DNA of 64,000 bases from an uncultured Pseudoclavibacter sp. (GCA_946221025.1 CAMIMS010000003.1:8529-72528); one strand, 5' to 3'. Shown: positions 17,709-26,747, counted from the stretch's first letter. Notes: generated from the sequence alone by a model not told the origin. Translations and numbers: made by a program.

Positions 17709-18622
17709 TGCTCGACGCACGCCGTCGCACGGCGAAACTCGCCATCACCCTCATCACCGCATCCCTGGCCCTGACCGGCTGCTCGGGCTCAGAAACCGAA
17801 TCAACGACCATCTCGCAGAGCGTTCAGGTCTCGGACAACTACGGCGAGGCGCCCCGGGTGACGATCGGCGACACCTCCGGGCTCGGCACTGAGATCGAGC
17901 GAGAGATTCCTCACGAGGGAACGGGCGAGGTATTCACCGAGAACGACATCATCGTCGGTAGCAGCGTCATTTACGACGCGACCGACGGACGGGAGCTCGT
18001 CGCGTATGCGCCGCTCTCACAACCGTTCACGCTCACCTCGCAGGGCATCCCGCCCGTGTTCCGCGAAGCGTTCCAGGGGATTCGAAGCGGGTCGCGCGTG
18101 GCTGCCCTCATCCCGGGTTCGAAGATCGATGATTCGAACCAGTCAACGCACGCGGTGCTATTCGTCGCTGACGTCGAGCGACTCGAGCACACTGCCGCCT
18201 GGGGTGCACCCCAGGCACCGACGCAGACGCAGGTGACCGTCACCGACGGTGCGGATGGAGCGCTCGGCACCGTGACGGTCGACTCGTCAAGCCCCGCGCC
18301 GACAGACCTCGTTCTCGACACGATCAAGCGGGGCGATGGGAAGGTCGTCACCGATGGAAGTTCGGTGGTGGTGCAGTACCGCGGCCTGCTCTACGACACG
18401 GGCGAGATCTTCGATGAGAGCTGGGCAAGAGACCTGCCCGCGCAGTTCGCCACGAATCAGGTCGTGCCGGGGTTCTCGCGGGCACTGATCGACCAGACCG
18501 TTGGCTCCCGCGTGATCGCGATCATCCCGCCGGAGCTCGGCTATGGCGAGCAGGGGTCGGGAGACTCCATCCCGCCGAACTCGACGCTCGTGTTCGTGAT
18601 CGACATTCTCGGCGTGCTGTAG
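17708..18622 (+). CDS. FKBP-type peptidyl-prolyl cis-trans isomerase lipoprotein
   Basis: 304-residue lipoprotein (signal peptide, lipobox LALTGC) with two FKBP modules. The first (about 40-165) is degenerate. The second (about 200-304) keeps catalytic features: VVVQYRGLLYDTGEIFDESW, VVPGFSRAL, and LGYGEQGSGDSIPPNSTL with VFVIDILGVL. It probably catalyses prolyl isomerisation on exported proteins at the outer face of the membrane. Start ATG overlaps the stop of its paralogue by one base. Such FKBP lipoproteins commonly sit beside pafB in actinobacteria. Confidence 0.9.
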   Translation: MLDARRRTAKLAITLITASLALTGCSGSETESTTISQSVQVSDNYGEAPRVTIGDTSGLGTEIEREIPHEGTGEVFTENDIIVGSSVIYDATDGRELVAYAPLSQPFTLTSQGIPPVFREAFQGIRSGSRVAALIPGSKIDDSNQSTHAVLFVADVERLEHTAAWGAPQAPTQTQVTVTDGADGALGTVTVDSSSPAPTDLVLDTIKRGDGKVVTDGSSVVVQYRGLLYDTGEIFDESWARDLPAQFATNQVVPGFSRALIDQTVGSRVIAIIPPELGYGEQGSGDSIPPNSTLVFVIDILGVL

Positions 18623-18626
18623 ACGA

Positions 18627-18671
18627 ATGCGCACGAACCCGGATCGTCTCTGGCTCGAAAGCGGGCGCTGA
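18627..18671 (+). CDS. Possible 14-residue leader peptide of pafB
   Basis: A short frame beginning ATG CGC ACG (MRTNPDRLWLESGR) whose stop overlaps the pafB start as TGATG. pafB itself shows no convincing ribosome site, so coupling from this frame would explain its translation. No start signal for the short frame is obvious; low confidence. Confidence 0.2.
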   Translation: MRTNPDRLWLESGR

Positions 18672-19708
18672 TGGGGGAGCGGATCTCGGCTGAGGAGCGT
18701 CAGTTTTCGCTCATTCTGGCGCTCATCGCTTCGCCTGCCGGCCTGAAGAAGCGAGACATTCTCGCGACTGTGAACGGGTACTCGCAGGATGCGAAAAACG
18801 GGGTCCCGGTCGAGAACCTCGAGCGGCGCTTCGAGCGAGACAAAGTCGATTTGCGCGAACTCGGCATTCCCGTTGACGTGTTCGATGACCCCGCCCATCC
18901 GGGCGACAATCGCGAATCTCGCTATCGCATTACCGAGGGCTCGTTCGCACTGGATGAGGGAATCACATTCGACGCCGACGAGACAGCGCTCCTGGAGGCT
19001 GCGGCCGGCGTTTGGGCGCGGGGGAGCCTGTCGCTCGAATCGCAGCGAGGGCTTGCGAAGCTTCGGTCTCGCGGAGTCTCGACCGCGAACCAGCACATCG
19101 GCGTCGCCCCGAGGCTCCGCAGCCGCGAGGCGGCGTTCGAGCCGCTGGCCGCCGCGATCGAGCGCGGACGCATCGTGGAGTTCTCGTATCGAAAGCCCGG
19201 ATCCAATTCCACGGAACGGCGAAGACTCGCTCCCCACGCGCTCGTGCAGGCTGGCGGGAGGTGGATGGTCGGCGGGCACGATCTCGACCGGGAGGCAGAC
19301 CGACGCTTTTTGCTCAGTCGCATTGAGGGAAGCGTTCGCGACGTAGGGCCGGCACCGTCACACCTGCGAACGAGCGAAGATGCGGCAAGCCGGCACCGCG
19401 CCGAACTCGACCGACTCGCCGAATCGCAGCGCGCGACGGTCGCGCTGCGACCCGGCAGCGATGCCGCGGTCAGACTCTCGCGCCGAGGGAGAGCGCCTGC
19501 TGAACGCAGTGCGGTCGCGTCGTGGCCCACGGTCGAGATTCCCTACGTCGATATCGAAGTGCTGGCGGATGAGCTCGCAGGGTTCGGACCAGAAGTTCGC
19601 GCGATCGCGCCAGCTGAGCTCGCCGAGCGCATCGCACAACGGCACCGGCAAACGATCGACACGCATGCCGCGCGCGTGGCAGATGACGATTCGGGGCGGG
19701 AACGGTGA
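18671..19708 (+). CDS. pafB: WYL-domain transcriptional regulator PafB
   Basis: 345-residue protein: N-terminal winged-helix domain (FSLILALIASPAGLKKRDIL, about 10-90), WYL domain (IVEFSYRKPG and RRLAPHALVQAGGRWMVGG, about 155-225) and a C-terminal WCX extension. With PafC it forms a regulator that in mycobacteria activates the LexA-independent DNA-damage response, probably via nucleic-acid binding to WYL. It overlaps pafC by 4 bp. The name comes from linkage to pafA, which is absent from this locus. Confidence 0.9.
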   Translation: MGERISAEERQFSLILALIASPAGLKKRDILATVNGYSQDAKNGVPVENLERRFERDKVDLRELGIPVDVFDDPAHPGDNRESRYRITEGSFALDEGITFDADETALLEAAAGVWARGSLSLESQRGLAKLRSRGVSTANQHIGVAPRLRSREAAFEPLAAAIERGRIVEFSYRKPGSNSTERRRLAPHALVQAGGRWMVGGHDLDREADRRFLLSRIEGSVRDVGPAPSHLRTSEDAASRHRAELDRLAESQRATVALRPGSDAAVRLSRRGRAPAERSAVASWPTVEIPYVDIEVLADELAGFGPEVRAIAPAELAERIAQRHRQTIDTHAARVADDDSGRER

Positions 19709-20709
19709 GCCCGACGAGGGAGCAGCCCGACGGCCTCGTGCTGCTGGTGGCGCTTGTTCCGTTCCTTCGACGCCAGGATGGGCCGATCAGCGTCGATGAA
19801 CTCGCGACTCAGTTCGGAACGAGCCCAAAGCACATGCGGGAAACCGTGCGCCTTCTCGCGATGAGCGGTGCTCCCGGCGATAGCGGCGCCTACCTCGATG
19901 CTGACCTCTTCGACATCGACTGGGACCTGTTCGAGGAGCACGACGAGGTGTGGGTCACGCACTTCGTCGCGCTCGAGCACACCCCGAACCTGTCGAACCG
20001 CGAGGCGGCCGCGTTGCTTGCGGGCATCCAGCAGCTTCGCTCGGCGGGTAGCCTCGTTGATGCGGCGCTCGTCGAGCGGGGGACGGCCAAACTGACGAGC
20101 GCGACGCCGAGCTCGACCTTCGATCGACTCGCGTCGATCTCACCCGAGATCAACGACGCCACCTCGCGGGAAGCGCAGTTGATCTCAACGGCGATCGCGA
20201 GCTCGCGTCGCGTTCGCTTTCTCTACGCATCCCCGACGTCTCCTGCCGCCGTTCGCACCGTGGATCCGGCAAGCCTTGAAGCCATCGACGGTGACCGGTA
20301 CCTGAGCGGCTGGTGCCTCGAACGGGATGCGCCCCGGCGCTTTCGACTCGACCGGATGCGTGACCTTGAAGTGCTCGAGGATGCGGCCGAAGAGCACGAG
20401 ATTCCCGTGACCAACGTCACGTACACGCCGGGTGAGAGCGATGTCGAGGTTCAACTGCGCGTGGCCGAATCGGTCATGCCTCAGGTGCGAGAGTTCCTCC
20501 CGCCGTCACGGCGCATCCCGAAGCCCGACGCGACCGGATGGCGGAGCATCACCGTGCAGATGGGTTCCCTCGACGCGCTTTCGCGCCTGGTCGCAGCCAA
20601 TGCCGGACAGATTGTGGTCGTGTCGCCACATGCTGCTCGGGATGCGGTTCGTCAGTGGAGCGAGACGGCTCTGGCGACCGCTCGTCAGACCGCTGTGACC
20701 GAATCGTGA
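19705..20709 (+). CDS. pafC: WYL-domain transcriptional regulator PafC
   Basis: 334-residue partner of PafB with the same order: helix-turn-helix region (ISVDELATQFGTSPKHMRETV), a spacer domain, WYL domain (RVRFLYASPTS and DGDRYLSGWCLER, where the WYL core is degenerate) and a WCX tail. GTG start overlaps the pafB stop. The pair always occurs in tandem in actinobacteria, and the two are thought to act as a heterodimer or fused protein in DNA-damage control. Confidence 0.9.
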   Translation: MSPTREQPDGLVLLVALVPFLRRQDGPISVDELATQFGTSPKHMRETVRLLAMSGAPGDSGAYLDADLFDIDWDLFEEHDEVWVTHFVALEHTPNLSNREAAALLAGIQQLRSAGSLVDAALVERGTAKLTSATPSSTFDRLASISPEINDATSREAQLISTAIASSRRVRFLYASPTSPAAVRTVDPASLEAIDGDRYLSGWCLERDAPRRFRLDRMRDLEVLEDAAEEHEIPVTNVTYTPGESDVEVQLRVAESVMPQVREFLPPSRRIPKPDATGWRSITVQMGSLDALSRLVAANAGQIVVVSPHAARDAVRQWSETALATARQTAVTES

Positions 20710-20729
20710 CCATTTCTCAGCATTCCGCG

Positions 20730-20735
20730 TAAGCT
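20730..20735 (+). promoter_or_regulatory. -10 box (TAAGCT), leaderless-type
   Basis: TAAGCT precedes the ATG at 20744 by eight bases, so the Tat-helicase gene run probably has a promoter separate from pafBC. Confidence 0.55.
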
Positions 20736-20743
20736 TGGGTTCC

Positions 20744-21100
20744 ATGTTGCCGTGGTGGTCGTGGGTTCTGATCTGGGGAGGATGCGTTGTCATCCTCGTC
20801 GCAGTGCTCGCGATTCTCGGTGTCCAACTGTTCCGCAAGTTTGAGGCGCTGAGCTCCGAACTCGAGAGGTTCTACGACCTGATCGATGCGTTCGAAGCCC
20901 GCGCCGAGGAACTCGTAACGCCATACGAGCCACGCCCCAACGCCATCCTGCGCGGACCCGCGGCAGTCGCGGCAGAACGTGAGGAGCTTCGCCGTCGCAT
21001 CGACGCGCGCAAACTCGCAAGCCGTGAACGCCGAATCGCGAAGGGCCGCCGCCTCGTCAACGACGATCCGCTCAAATACGCCCACCTGGTCAGAAAGTAG
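20744..21100 (+). CDS. Small single-pass membrane protein with charged helical tail
   Basis: 118 residues: one membrane segment (about 4-30, VLIWGGCVVILVAVLAILGV), then a heptad-like charged stretch (LSSELERFYDLIDAFEARAEEL) and a basic C-terminus (about 85-110). No known family recognised. It lies between pafC and tatA with its own -10 box, 10 bp from tatA, so co-expression with the Tat genes is likely; a role in secretion is only suggested by position. The ATG at 20744 is preferred over a TTG at 20735 that lies inside the -10 box. Confidence 0.7.
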   Translation: MLPWWSWVLIWGGCVVILVAVLAILGVQLFRKFEALSSELERFYDLIDAFEARAEELVTPYEPRPNAILRGPAAVAAEREELRRRIDARKLASRERRIAKGRRLVNDDPLKYAHLVRK

Positions 21101-21110
21101 GTAGCCGATC

Positions 21111-21383
21111 ATGCAAGGACTCACCGGCTGGCACTTGGTTGTTCTTCTCGTTCTGGTGCTGCTGCTGTTCGGCGCCTCCAAGCTGCCGAACCTCGCGCGC
21201 AGCCTCGGGCAGTCAATGCGCATCTTCCGCAGCGAAGTGCGCACGATGAGCGACGAGCGCGAAGCCGACGCTGCCCGCAAGGAAGAGCTGCGCTCCGGCA
21301 GCGACTCGGCGGCAACCCGCGTTACTGACCCCGCTCGTTCGACGGTCGATCCCGATCGGGACGACCGCACCGGCACGCGCTAG
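21111..21383 (+). CDS. tatA: Sec-independent protein translocase subunit TatA
   Basis: 90-residue pore-forming subunit of the twin-arginine translocase. Short N-terminal membrane helix (about 7-20), the FGASKLPNLARSLGQS hinge and amphipathic helix, and an acidic then basic soluble tail are in the right order. Adjacent tatC (5 bp downstream) confirms assignment. No tatB is nearby, as usual in this group where TatA-like proteins or a distant TatB serve. Confidence 0.95.
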   Translation: MQGLTGWHLVVLLVLVLLLFGASKLPNLARSLGQSMRIFRSEVRTMSDEREADAARKEELRSGSDSAATRVTDPARSTVDPDRDDRTGTR

Positions 21384-21388
21384 CGAGG

Positions 21389-22255
21389 GTGACGGCTTCG
21401 CGTTCGGCGAATGCCTCCGGCCGAGACGATCGCGACCGCAGCAAGAAGAAACGCCGACAAAAACGTTCCCGCAACCCCGATGGGCGGATGCGGCTGGTCG
21501 AGCACCTGACCGAGTTTCGCAACCGCTTCATCGTGTGCGCGATTGCGATCCTCATCACGACGATCATCGGGTTTGCACTGACCACACCGGTACTGGACGC
21601 CATCCGCGTTCCGGTTGAACAGTTGGATGCCGGGCGTACGGGCACCACCGCTATCAACTGGACCAATGTGACGACCGCGTTCGACCTGCGCATGCGCATG
21701 GGCATCACGCTCGGCATCGTGCTCGCCTGCCCGGTCTGGCTCTACGAAATATGGATGTTCGTGATGCCCGGCTTGAAGAAGGCCGAGCGTCGCTACGTGA
21801 TCGGCTTCGTCGCATCTGCAGTGCCCCTGTTCCTGGCGGGATGCGTGACCGGTTGGCTCGTGCTTCCACGCATTGTTGACGTGATGGCGAGCTTCGCGCC
21901 GACTCCGGATGCGGTGCTCTTTGACGCGAGGGCGTACTACGACTTCGTGCTAAACCTGTGCCTCGCGGTGGGCGTCGCGTATGTGATTCCCGTGTTTCTC
22001 GTCATGCTGAACCTCGCCGGCGTGCTGTCGGGTAAGGCGATTTTGTCGGCGTGGCGATGGGCGGTTCTCGGCATCGCGGTATTCGCGGCTATGGCGACGC
22101 CCGCGGCTGATGTTCTCTCGATGTTCCTGCTCATGATTCCGATGACAGTGCTGTATTTTCTCGCCGTCGGTGTGGCACTTCTCAACGATCGCCGTAGGGT
22201 GAAGCGCGAGCACAAACGCCAGGAACAGATCGAAGAAGAACTCGCCAATAGATAA
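21389..22255 (+). CDS. tatC: Sec-independent protein translocase subunit TatC
   Basis: 288-residue receptor subunit that binds twin-arginine signal peptides. Six membrane segments follow a strongly basic N-terminal extension (residues 12-30, rich in Arg and Lys). The conserved first-loop motif LVEHLTEFRNR (Glu-binding site for the signal peptide) and FVMPGLKKAERRY are present. GTG start; its TAA stop is immediately followed by the helY ATG, so the genes are co-transcribed. Confidence 0.95.
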   Translation: MTASRSANASGRDDRDRSKKKRRQKRSRNPDGRMRLVEHLTEFRNRFIVCAIAILITTIIGFALTTPVLDAIRVPVEQLDAGRTGTTAINWTNVTTAFDLRMRMGITLGIVLACPVWLYEIWMFVMPGLKKAERRYVIGFVASAVPLFLAGCVTGWLVLPRIVDVMASFAPTPDAVLFDARAYYDFVLNLCLAVGVAYVIPVFLVMLNLAGVLSGKAILSAWRWAVLGIAVFAAMATPAADVLSMFLLMIPMTVLYFLAVGVALLNDRRRVKREHKRQEQIEEELANR

Positions 22256-24769
22256 ATGAACCCCCGAGAGCTGAGCCCCGCCGAACGGATGGCCGCAGCC
22301 CGAGCGCGTCGGAATCATCCCATCCTCGAACAATTCGCGGCAGAGCTGCCGTACGACCTCGACCCGTTCCAGCGCGAGGCGGGGGAGCAGCTTGAAGACG
22401 GCCACAGCGTGCTCGTGGCCGCCCCCACAGGTGCGGGCAAGACAATGGTCGCGGAATTCGCGGTCTATCTGGGAATGCGGGATGCCCGCGACAAGATCTT
22501 TTACACCGCGCCCATTAAGGCGTTGAGCAATCAGAAATTCAACGAACTGACTGAGCGGTACGGCGCCGCCGAGGTGGGCCTTCTCACGGGCGACACCAAT
22601 GTGAACCCCAGGGCGCGCATCGTGGTGATGACTACCGAAGTGCTTCGCAACATGCTCTACGCGGGCAGCGACCTGCTCGAGAATCTCGCATTCGTCGTGA
22701 TGGACGAGGTGCACTACCTCGCCGATCGGTTCCGCGGCGCGGTGTGGGAAGAGGTCATCATTCACCTGCCGCAGCACGTGCGGCTCGTCTCGCTGTCGGC
22801 GACTGTTTCCAACGCCGAAGAGTTCGGAGACTGGCTCGAAGCGGTGCGTGGCGATACCCGCGTGATCGTTTCCGAGGATCGCCCGATTCCCCTCGACTAC
22901 CACGTGCTCGTCGGCAACCGCATGCTCGAACTCTTCGCTACGCGCAAGGGAAACCGCACCGACCTGGTCAACCCGGACCTCGTGCAAGCGGTACGCCAGC
23001 GCGGTCGGCCGCAGGGCCGGGGGCCGCGCTCGCGTGGCCGTGGCGGTCGTAGCGGACCGCCCCTGACGCACGCCGACCGCGTTGATCGCCCGGAGCTTGC
23101 GCGCATGCTTGACGATGCGCGGATGCTCCCGGCGATTTTCTTCATTTTCAGCCGCAAGGGATGCGACGAGGCGGTCGAGCAGGTCAAACGCGCCGGAATC
23201 TCACTCACCACGCAAGAGGAGCGCGACGAGATCGCGTGGGTCGTGGAGGAGAGCACCCGAAACCTCGATGACGAGGACCTCGCGGTCCTCGGCTACTTCG
23301 AGTGGTTCGAGGGGCTGCAGCGCGGCATTGCTGCGCATCACGCGGGGCTTCTTCCCACGTTCAAAGAGGTCGTGGAGGAACTCTTCCGGCGAAAGCTCGT
23401 GAAGCTCGTATTCGCGACCGAAACGCTCGCCCTCGGCATCAACATGCCGGCGCGCACCGTCGTTCTCGAACGACTCGAGAAGTTCAACGGTGAGTCTCGC
23501 GTGCCGATCACGCCGGGGGAGTTCACCCAGCTCACCGGCCGCGCGGGTCGCCGCGGCATCGATGTCGAAGGGCATGCGCTGGTCGTGTGGCGAGATGGCA
23601 TGAACCCGCAGGCCGTCGCCTCGCTCGCCTCGAAACGCACCTACCCGCTGAACTCATCCTTCCGGCCCACCTACAACATGACCGTGAACCTCATCGACCG
23701 CTTCGGTCGGGAGCGCACCCGGGATGTGCTCGAGTCATCATTCGCGCAGTTCCAGGCCGACCGCGCGGTCGTCGATCTTGCCCGGCGAGCCGCTCAGCAG
23801 CGCGAGTCGCTCGAGGGGTACGCCGAGGCGATGCAGTGTCACCTCGGCGACTTTCTCGAGTACTCGCAGATTCGCCGCGAGCTGTCGGATGAAGAAAAGA
23901 ACCGCATCCCCGAAGACGCTCCGCGGGCTCACGCGCTGCGCTCTGAGCGGCAGAAACGTCTGCACGCGCTTCGCGAGCAGATGCGCCGCCACCCCTGCCA
24001 CCACTGTCCGGATCGTGAGGACCACGCCCGCTGGGCCGAACGGTACTGGCGCCTGAAGCGCGACACCGACCGGCTCGTTCGACAGATCGATGCACGCACC
24101 GGCGCGATCGCGGCGGTGTTCGACCGGTTGGCGGACCTCCTCATCGAGCGGGGATACCTGACCGAGAGCGACCGACCACTTGACGTCGAGGCTGACGAGC
24201 CTGCTCCGGGTGACGAGGCGTCACCCGCGAATGCCGAATCGGGCGACGACACGGTCGCGCTGACCGTGCACGGGCATACGCTCAAACGCATCTACGGCGA
24301 GCGAGACCTGCTTATCGCCGAATGCATCCGCCGCCAAGCCTGGATTCGCCTGGATGCGGCGGGGCTCGCCGCGATGGCCGCCGCGCTCGTCTACGAGCCG
24401 CGCCGAGACGAAGAGAACCCGCCAGAGCGGTTCCTCCCAAAGGGCGCATTCAGGGATGCGCTCGAGCGCACCAGCGAACTGTGGGAAGAGCTCGACGAGC
24501 TTGAAGACCGCTACCGGGTACCGCGCACCCAGCCGCTTGCGACGGGCCTCGCGCCGGCAATGCACCGCTGGGCTCGCGGGGGGCGTCTGGACTCCGTGCT
24601 CGAGCGTGCGGATATGCAGGCGGGCGACTTCGTGAGGTGGTCAAAGCAGGTGCTCGATTTGCTCGATCAGCTCGCAAAGGTCGCCGAGGGCGGGCTGCGG
24701 TCGACCGCGATTGAGGCCCAGGATGCGGTTCGTCGCGGCATCGTCGCAATGGCGAGCGTCGGCGCATGA
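22256..24769 (+). CDS. helY: DEAD/DEAH box RNA helicase HelY (Ski2/Mtr4-like)
   Basis: 837-residue SF2 helicase of the Ski2-like class. Motif I APTGAGKT (56-63), motif II MDEVHYL, motif III LSATVSN, and motif VI QLTGRAGRRG. The C-terminal half includes an rRNA-processing-arch-like region and a DSHCT-type domain (about 660-837). It contains a CHHCPDREDH cluster that could bind zinc. Predicted ATP-dependent RNA unwinding. The location after tatC is the standard actinobacterial arrangement. It overlaps lnt by 4 bp. Confidence 0.92.
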   Translation: MNPRELSPAERMAAARARRNHPILEQFAAELPYDLDPFQREAGEQLEDGHSVLVAAPTGAGKTMVAEFAVYLGMRDARDKIFYTAPIKALSNQKFNELTERYGAAEVGLLTGDTNVNPRARIVVMTTEVLRNMLYAGSDLLENLAFVVMDEVHYLADRFRGAVWEEVIIHLPQHVRLVSLSATVSNAEEFGDWLEAVRGDTRVIVSEDRPIPLDYHVLVGNRMLELFATRKGNRTDLVNPDLVQAVRQRGRPQGRGPRSRGRGGRSGPPLTHADRVDRPELARMLDDARMLPAIFFIFSRKGCDEAVEQVKRAGISLTTQEERDEIAWVVEESTRNLDDEDLAVLGYFEWFEGLQRGIAAHHAGLLPTFKEVVEELFRRKLVKLVFATETLALGINMPARTVVLERLEKFNGESRVPITPGEFTQLTGRAGRRGIDVEGHALVVWRDGMNPQAVASLASKRTYPLNSSFRPTYNMTVNLIDRFGRERTRDVLESSFAQFQADRAVVDLARRAAQQRESLEGYAEAMQCHLGDFLEYSQIRRELSDEEKNRIPEDAPRAHALRSERQKRLHALREQMRRHPCHHCPDREDHARWAERYWRLKRDTDRLVRQIDARTGAIAAVFDRLADLLIERGYLTESDRPLDVEADEPAPGDEASPANAESGDDTVALTVHGHTLKRIYGERDLLIAECIRRQAWIRLDAAGLAAMAAALVYEPRRDEENPPERFLPKGAFRDALERTSELWEELDELEDRYRVPRTQPLATGLAPAMHRWARGGRLDSVLERADMQAGDFVRWSKQVLDLLDQLAKVAEGGLRSTAIEAQDAVRRGIVAMASVGA

Positions 24770-26391
24770 CCCAAACCGCGTCGCGTCAACACCGGTTCGC
24801 CCCGGCGCCACGGCGAGATTGGATCGGCGAAACGCCACGAGTCCCCGCGTCCTCGAGAGTCGTGGCGCTCTGCGCGGCGGCACTGTCCGGGCTTCTGCTC
24901 GCCCTGAGTTTTCCGCCCTACGGGATGTGGCCGCTTGCCCTGGTCGCGCCCGGCCTGTTCGCGTATTCGATTCGCGGCCGCGGGTTCTGGGCCGGTGCCG
25001 GACTCGGATTCGTGTCCGGCTTCGCGTTTTACACCCCGCTCGTTTCCTGGACCTCACTCTTTCTCGGGCCGGTGCCGTGGATGGCGCTCGCCGTCGCGAT
25101 GGGCGGAACATTCGCCCTCGGCGGAGCGTTCATGGCGCTCGCCACCCCATCCGCAGAGGAGGATGACCGCCCCTGGTGGTCGCAGTTCGTGCTCGGCCCC
25201 CTCGTGCTCGCCGGGATCTGGACGCTTCGCGAATCACTCTTCTCGATGTGGCCGTGGGGCGGATTCGCGTGGGGGAGACTCGCGCAATCTCAGGCGGGAA
25301 GCCCCCTTGCTGAAATCGTCGCGTGGACGGGACTGTCCGCGATGGGCACGCTGATTGCCTGGTGGTCGATCGCCGGCATGGAGGTGCTGCTTGCCGCTCA
25401 CCGCACACCGCGTGCGCGACCGGATCGGGTTCACCTGCCTGCGCTCGGCGCAGCGTTCGCCGTGCTCATGCTCGCGCCGTCGTGGCAGCTTCCCGAGCAC
25501 GGAACCGTTCGCGTGGCCGCGGTGCAGGGGGACACTCCCGAGTCGGCGTACTTCATTCCCTCAGAGCCGGGCTACATCCTGCAGCGATACCTCGACGTGA
25601 CGCGCGAAACGGTGCCAGAGAACGGGAGAGTAGAGGCGATCCTCTGGCCCGAAGGCTCGCTTGATTCCAGCCCCGAATACGTTCGTTCGACTGATCGGAA
25701 ACTCCGCGGACTCAGCAGCGAATACGGTGGCGCTCCGATTGTCGCGAACACGGTCACCATTTCGGATGAGAACGGCGAAGAGCGGTATTTCAATACGCAG
25801 TTCACCCTCACCGAGGACGGATGGCAACAAGACATTCAAAAAGTGCATCCGGTTCCATTCGGCGAGTACATTCCCGAGCGGGATTTCTTTTACCTCTTGG
25901 CACCCGATCTCGTTGGCCTCGTGGAGCGCAGCTATTCGCCGGGGGATGGATGGGTTGTGCTCGATATCGCGGGGCACCCAGCGGGCACGCTCATTTGCTT
26001 CGACGTGATCGATGACGCGGCCGCCAGGGGAGCGGTGGCCCAGGGGGCCGAGTTCCTCTACCTTCCGTCGAATAACGCCGACTTCGGGCAAACGCACGAA
26101 GCCGATCAGCAACTCGCGTTCGGCACGCTTCGCGCGATAGAGACCGGCCGCACCGTCGTGCAGGTGTCAACGGTCGGTCATACCGTCGTTATCGGCCCGG
26201 ATGGGCGGGTCAAGCAGTCGCTCAACCAGTTCGAGTCCGGAGCAATCGTGGCGGACATACCGCTCGTGTCCGGGACAACCCCGGCGCTGGTGCTCGGCCG
26301 GGCGCTTGAACTGTTGGCGAGCGGCATTGGCGCGGTCGGTCTGTTCTCGCGCCTCGATGCGCGACGGCTCGCTCGGCGTTCGCGCGCCTAG
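24766..26391 (+). CDS. lnt: Apolipoprotein N-acyltransferase
   Basis: 541-residue membrane enzyme that N-acylates the lipidated Cys of lipoproteins. About eight N-terminal membrane segments (30-240) and a periplasmic-type nitrilase domain with the triad Glu296 (LWPEGS), Lys359 (QKVHPVPFGEYIP) and Cys411 (LICFDVID). All essential residues are present. It overlaps helY by 4 bp and meets rbpA convergently with a shared CTAG. No ppm/dolichol-phosphate mannosyltransferase is fused or adjacent, unlike in mycobacteria. Confidence 0.93.
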   Translation: MTQTASRQHRFAPAPRRDWIGETPRVPASSRVVALCAAALSGLLLALSFPPYGMWPLALVAPGLFAYSIRGRGFWAGAGLGFVSGFAFYTPLVSWTSLFLGPVPWMALAVAMGGTFALGGAFMALATPSAEEDDRPWWSQFVLGPLVLAGIWTLRESLFSMWPWGGFAWGRLAQSQAGSPLAEIVAWTGLSAMGTLIAWWSIAGMEVLLAAHRTPRARPDRVHLPALGAAFAVLMLAPSWQLPEHGTVRVAAVQGDTPESAYFIPSEPGYILQRYLDVTRETVPENGRVEAILWPEGSLDSSPEYVRSTDRKLRGLSSEYGGAPIVANTVTISDENGEERYFNTQFTLTEDGWQQDIQKVHPVPFGEYIPERDFFYLLAPDLVGLVERSYSPGDGWVVLDIAGHPAGTLICFDVIDDAAARGAVAQGAEFLYLPSNNADFGQTHEADQQLAFGTLRAIETGRTVVQVSTVGHTVVIGPDGRVKQSLNQFESGAIVADIPLVSGTTPALVLGRALELLASGIGAVGLFSRLDARRLARRSRA

Positions 26392-26747
26392 GAGCGCTTC
26401 GTTCCGCGACGCTCGCGAAGGTATGTCAGACGCTCCTCGAGGATCTCTTCCAGTTCCTCTTCGGTGCGACGCTCGAGCAGCATGTCCCAGTGAGTACGCT
26501 GCGGTTTTTCTTCGGCCTCTTCAACTTCGACGAGGTCGCCTTCCTCATCGAGCAGGCGACCCTCCATGCCCGTCTTCGGGGAAGGCCACGTCTCGGGCAC
26601 TTCCGCGTCGGCGGCGAAGGTCACGACGAACTTCTCACCCTCTTCGGTCACGAAGGTGCGGTGCTGGCGCTCAACGAGCACAACGCCCTCATCGCTTTGG
26701 AGGCTTTGTGAGCCCAGCCGCATTCCTCGCAGACTCCGATCGGCCAT
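26388..26747 (-). CDS. rbpA: RNA polymerase-binding protein RbpA
   Basis: 119-residue actinobacterial transcription factor that binds RNA polymerase and the principal sigma factor, stabilising open complexes. N-terminal tail (MADRSLRGMRLGSQSLQSDE), beta-rich core (about 25-70), then the sigma-interaction domain at the C-terminus (RTHWDMLLERR and the ELEEILEERLTYLRERR helix). Ribosome site AAGGAGGG precedes the ATG. A candidate SigR-type promoter lies upstream (26795-26821). Confidence 0.95.
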   Translation of the reverse strand: MADRSLRGMRLGSQSLQSDEGVVLVERQHRTFVTEEGEKFVVTFAADAEVPETWPSPKTGMEGRLLDEEGDLVEVEEAEEKPQRTHWDMLLERRTEEELEEILEERLTYLRERRGTKRS

